Positions 4,301 to 5,091 of a DNA stretch of 5,091 bases are shown one piece after another (the stretch's first letter is position 1; the number at the start of each line of letters is the position of its first letter). This DNA comes from Bacteroidota bacterium (GTDB lineage Bacteria; Bacteroidota; Bacteroidia; Cytophagales; Cyclobacteriaceae). The translations under genes were made by a program, and so were the position numbers. The notes under the pieces were generated by a model that searched no databases, was not told where the DNA came from, and saw nothing but the letters and a program-made list of their open reading frames with translations. The stretch covers positions 1 to 5,091 of the forward strand of contig JAEZGH010000076.1 in the NCBI GenBank assembly GCA_023417065.1, in the 5' to 3' direction.

Positions 4301-5091
4301 ATGACGCCGCAGCAGTTCATATCGAAGTGGCTCAACTCGCCGCTGAAGGAGCGGTCGGCCGCTCAAGAGCATTTCGTCGACCTGTGCCGGATGTTGAACG
4401 AACCAACGCCTGCCGAGGCTGACTCTACAGGCGTGAACTATGGGTTCGAGGTTGGTGCCTCGAAGACCACGGGCGGGAATGGCTTCGCGGACGTCTTCAA
4501 GCGCGGCCACTTCGCCTGGGAGTACAAGGGCACGAAGGCCAACCTCGACACCGCCTTCGTTCAGCTCCAGCGGTACGCTATCGCGCTCGACAACCCTCCG
4601 CTTCTGATCGTCTCCGACATCGGGACAACCATCCGCATCCACACCAACTGGACCAACTCGGTCTCGAAGGTCTACACGATACCCATCGCCGACCTCGCGG
4701 ACCCCGTGAAGCGGGGATGGCTCAAGGCGGCCTTGTCGGACCCTGAAGAGCTTCGACCAACCAAGACGCGGCAGGAACTGACCGAACAGGTGGCTGGTGA
4801 GTTCGCCGAACTGGCGCGGTCCCTGCGTGCCAAGGGTCACGACCCGGAAAAGGTCGCTCACTTCATCAACCGCCTTGTCTTCTGCATGTTCGCCGAAGAC
4901 GTGAAGCTTCTGCCGGACAACATTTTCACGCGGATGCTGGACCGATCGCTTGACGACCCGGACCAGTTCGGGGCCTTCGCCTCCAGTCTCTTCGCTGCGA
5001 TGAAGTCGGGAGGGCACATCGGGTTCGAGAAGATCGCCTGGTTCAACGGCGGGTTATTCGAGGATGACCTTGTCTTCCCATTGGACCGGTC
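4301..5091 (+). CDS. MmeI-like (type IIL) restriction-modification enzyme, N-terminal part
   Basis: The first 263 codons of a large protein run off the right edge. In the MmeI family one chain of roughly 900 or more residues combines an N-terminal nuclease, a helical spacer, an adenine-N6 methyltransferase and a target-recognition domain. It both methylates and cuts DNA, cutting about 20 bases from the site. Seen here is the nuclease domain (about 1-150) with Asp64, Glu74 and Lys76 in the order D-X9-E-X-K, the same spacing as the MmeI catalytic centre. It is followed by A-F-V-Q-L-Q-R-Y-A at 84-92, LLIVSDI at 99-105 and IHTNWTN at 110-116. The spacer domain begins about residue 155, with FINRLVFCMFAEDVKLLP and, at the edge, WFNGGLFEDD. 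The frame is intact throughout the visible part with GC-rich third positions. Methylase motifs cannot be checked because they lie beyond the window. Many relatives are annotated only as class I SAM-dependent DNA methyltransferase. Confidence 0.92.
   Translation, partial: MTPQQFISKWLNSPLKERSAAQEHFVDLCRMLNEPTPAEADSTGVNYGFEVGASKTTGGNGFADVFKRGHFAWEYKGTKANLDTAFVQLQRYAIALDNPPLLIVSDIGTTIRIHTNWTNSVSKVYTIPIADLADPVKRGWLKAALSDPEELRPTKTRQELTEQVAGEFAELARSLRAKGHDPEKVAHFINRLVFCMFAEDVKLLPDNIFTRMLDRSLDDPDQFGAFASSLFAAMKSGGHIGFEKIAWFNGGLFEDDLVFPLDR

Noticed and set aside
4274..5017. 247-residue open frame on the minus strand
   Set aside because: It is antisense to the MmeI-like gene, which has family motifs, a ribosome-binding site and an intact frame; long antisense frames are normal in GC-rich coding DNA.
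1..5091. tRNA, rRNA, CRISPR array or phage attachment repeats
   Set aside because: I saw no tRNA T-loop with a matching acceptor stem, no regularly spaced repeats and no convincing long direct repeat pair. An att partner outside the window cannot be excluded.

Overview
The window looks like a junction between a core-metabolism operon and an accessory, probably mobile, region in an alphaproteobacterium. Hyphomicrobiales (Rhizobiales) is the best guess. The reasons are GC-rich coding with GC-biased third positions, a ModA of the alphaproteobacterial type, and a small protein with the DUF982 pattern, a family known mainly from rhizobia and relatives. This is inference from protein character; there is no rRNA or other marker in the window.

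Left part (1-878, minus strand): the start of a molybdate-uptake operon. modA encodes the periplasmic molybdate-binding protein. It is followed 47 bases downstream by the first 21 codons of modB, the membrane permease, which appears to begin at a TTG codon and runs off the left edge. About 630 bases upstream of modA (879-1507) hold no gene I can recognise, only short repeats and inverted repeats.

Middle part (1508-3083): a complete small serine recombinase (minus strand) lies behind a dense 90-base set of inverted and direct repeats. A good sigma70-like promoter is embedded in those repeats, so the site is probably both the resolvase binding/recombination site and its operator. Upstream of it on the same strand is a broken MarR-like winged-helix regulator. 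Restoring exactly four single-base losses closes its frame to 128 residues. Its ribosome-binding site is buried in a 12-bp stem. On the plus strand, facing away from it, is a 93-residue DUF982-type protein with a perfect 13-base palindrome in its upstream region.

Right part (3230-5091): a ParB/Srx-fold protein (minus strand, DGHHR motif plus a helix-turn-helix) is transcribed divergently from the 5' end of a large MmeI-like (type IIL) restriction-modification enzyme (plus strand). That enzyme has an intact D-X9-E-X-K nuclease centre and is cut off by the window edge. The resolvase, degraded regulator, orphan ParB-like DNA-binding protein and single-chain restriction-modification enzyme read together as an accessory or defence-type region upstream of the mod operon. 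The most interesting open question is whether the ParB-like protein works with, or controls, the MmeI-like enzyme.
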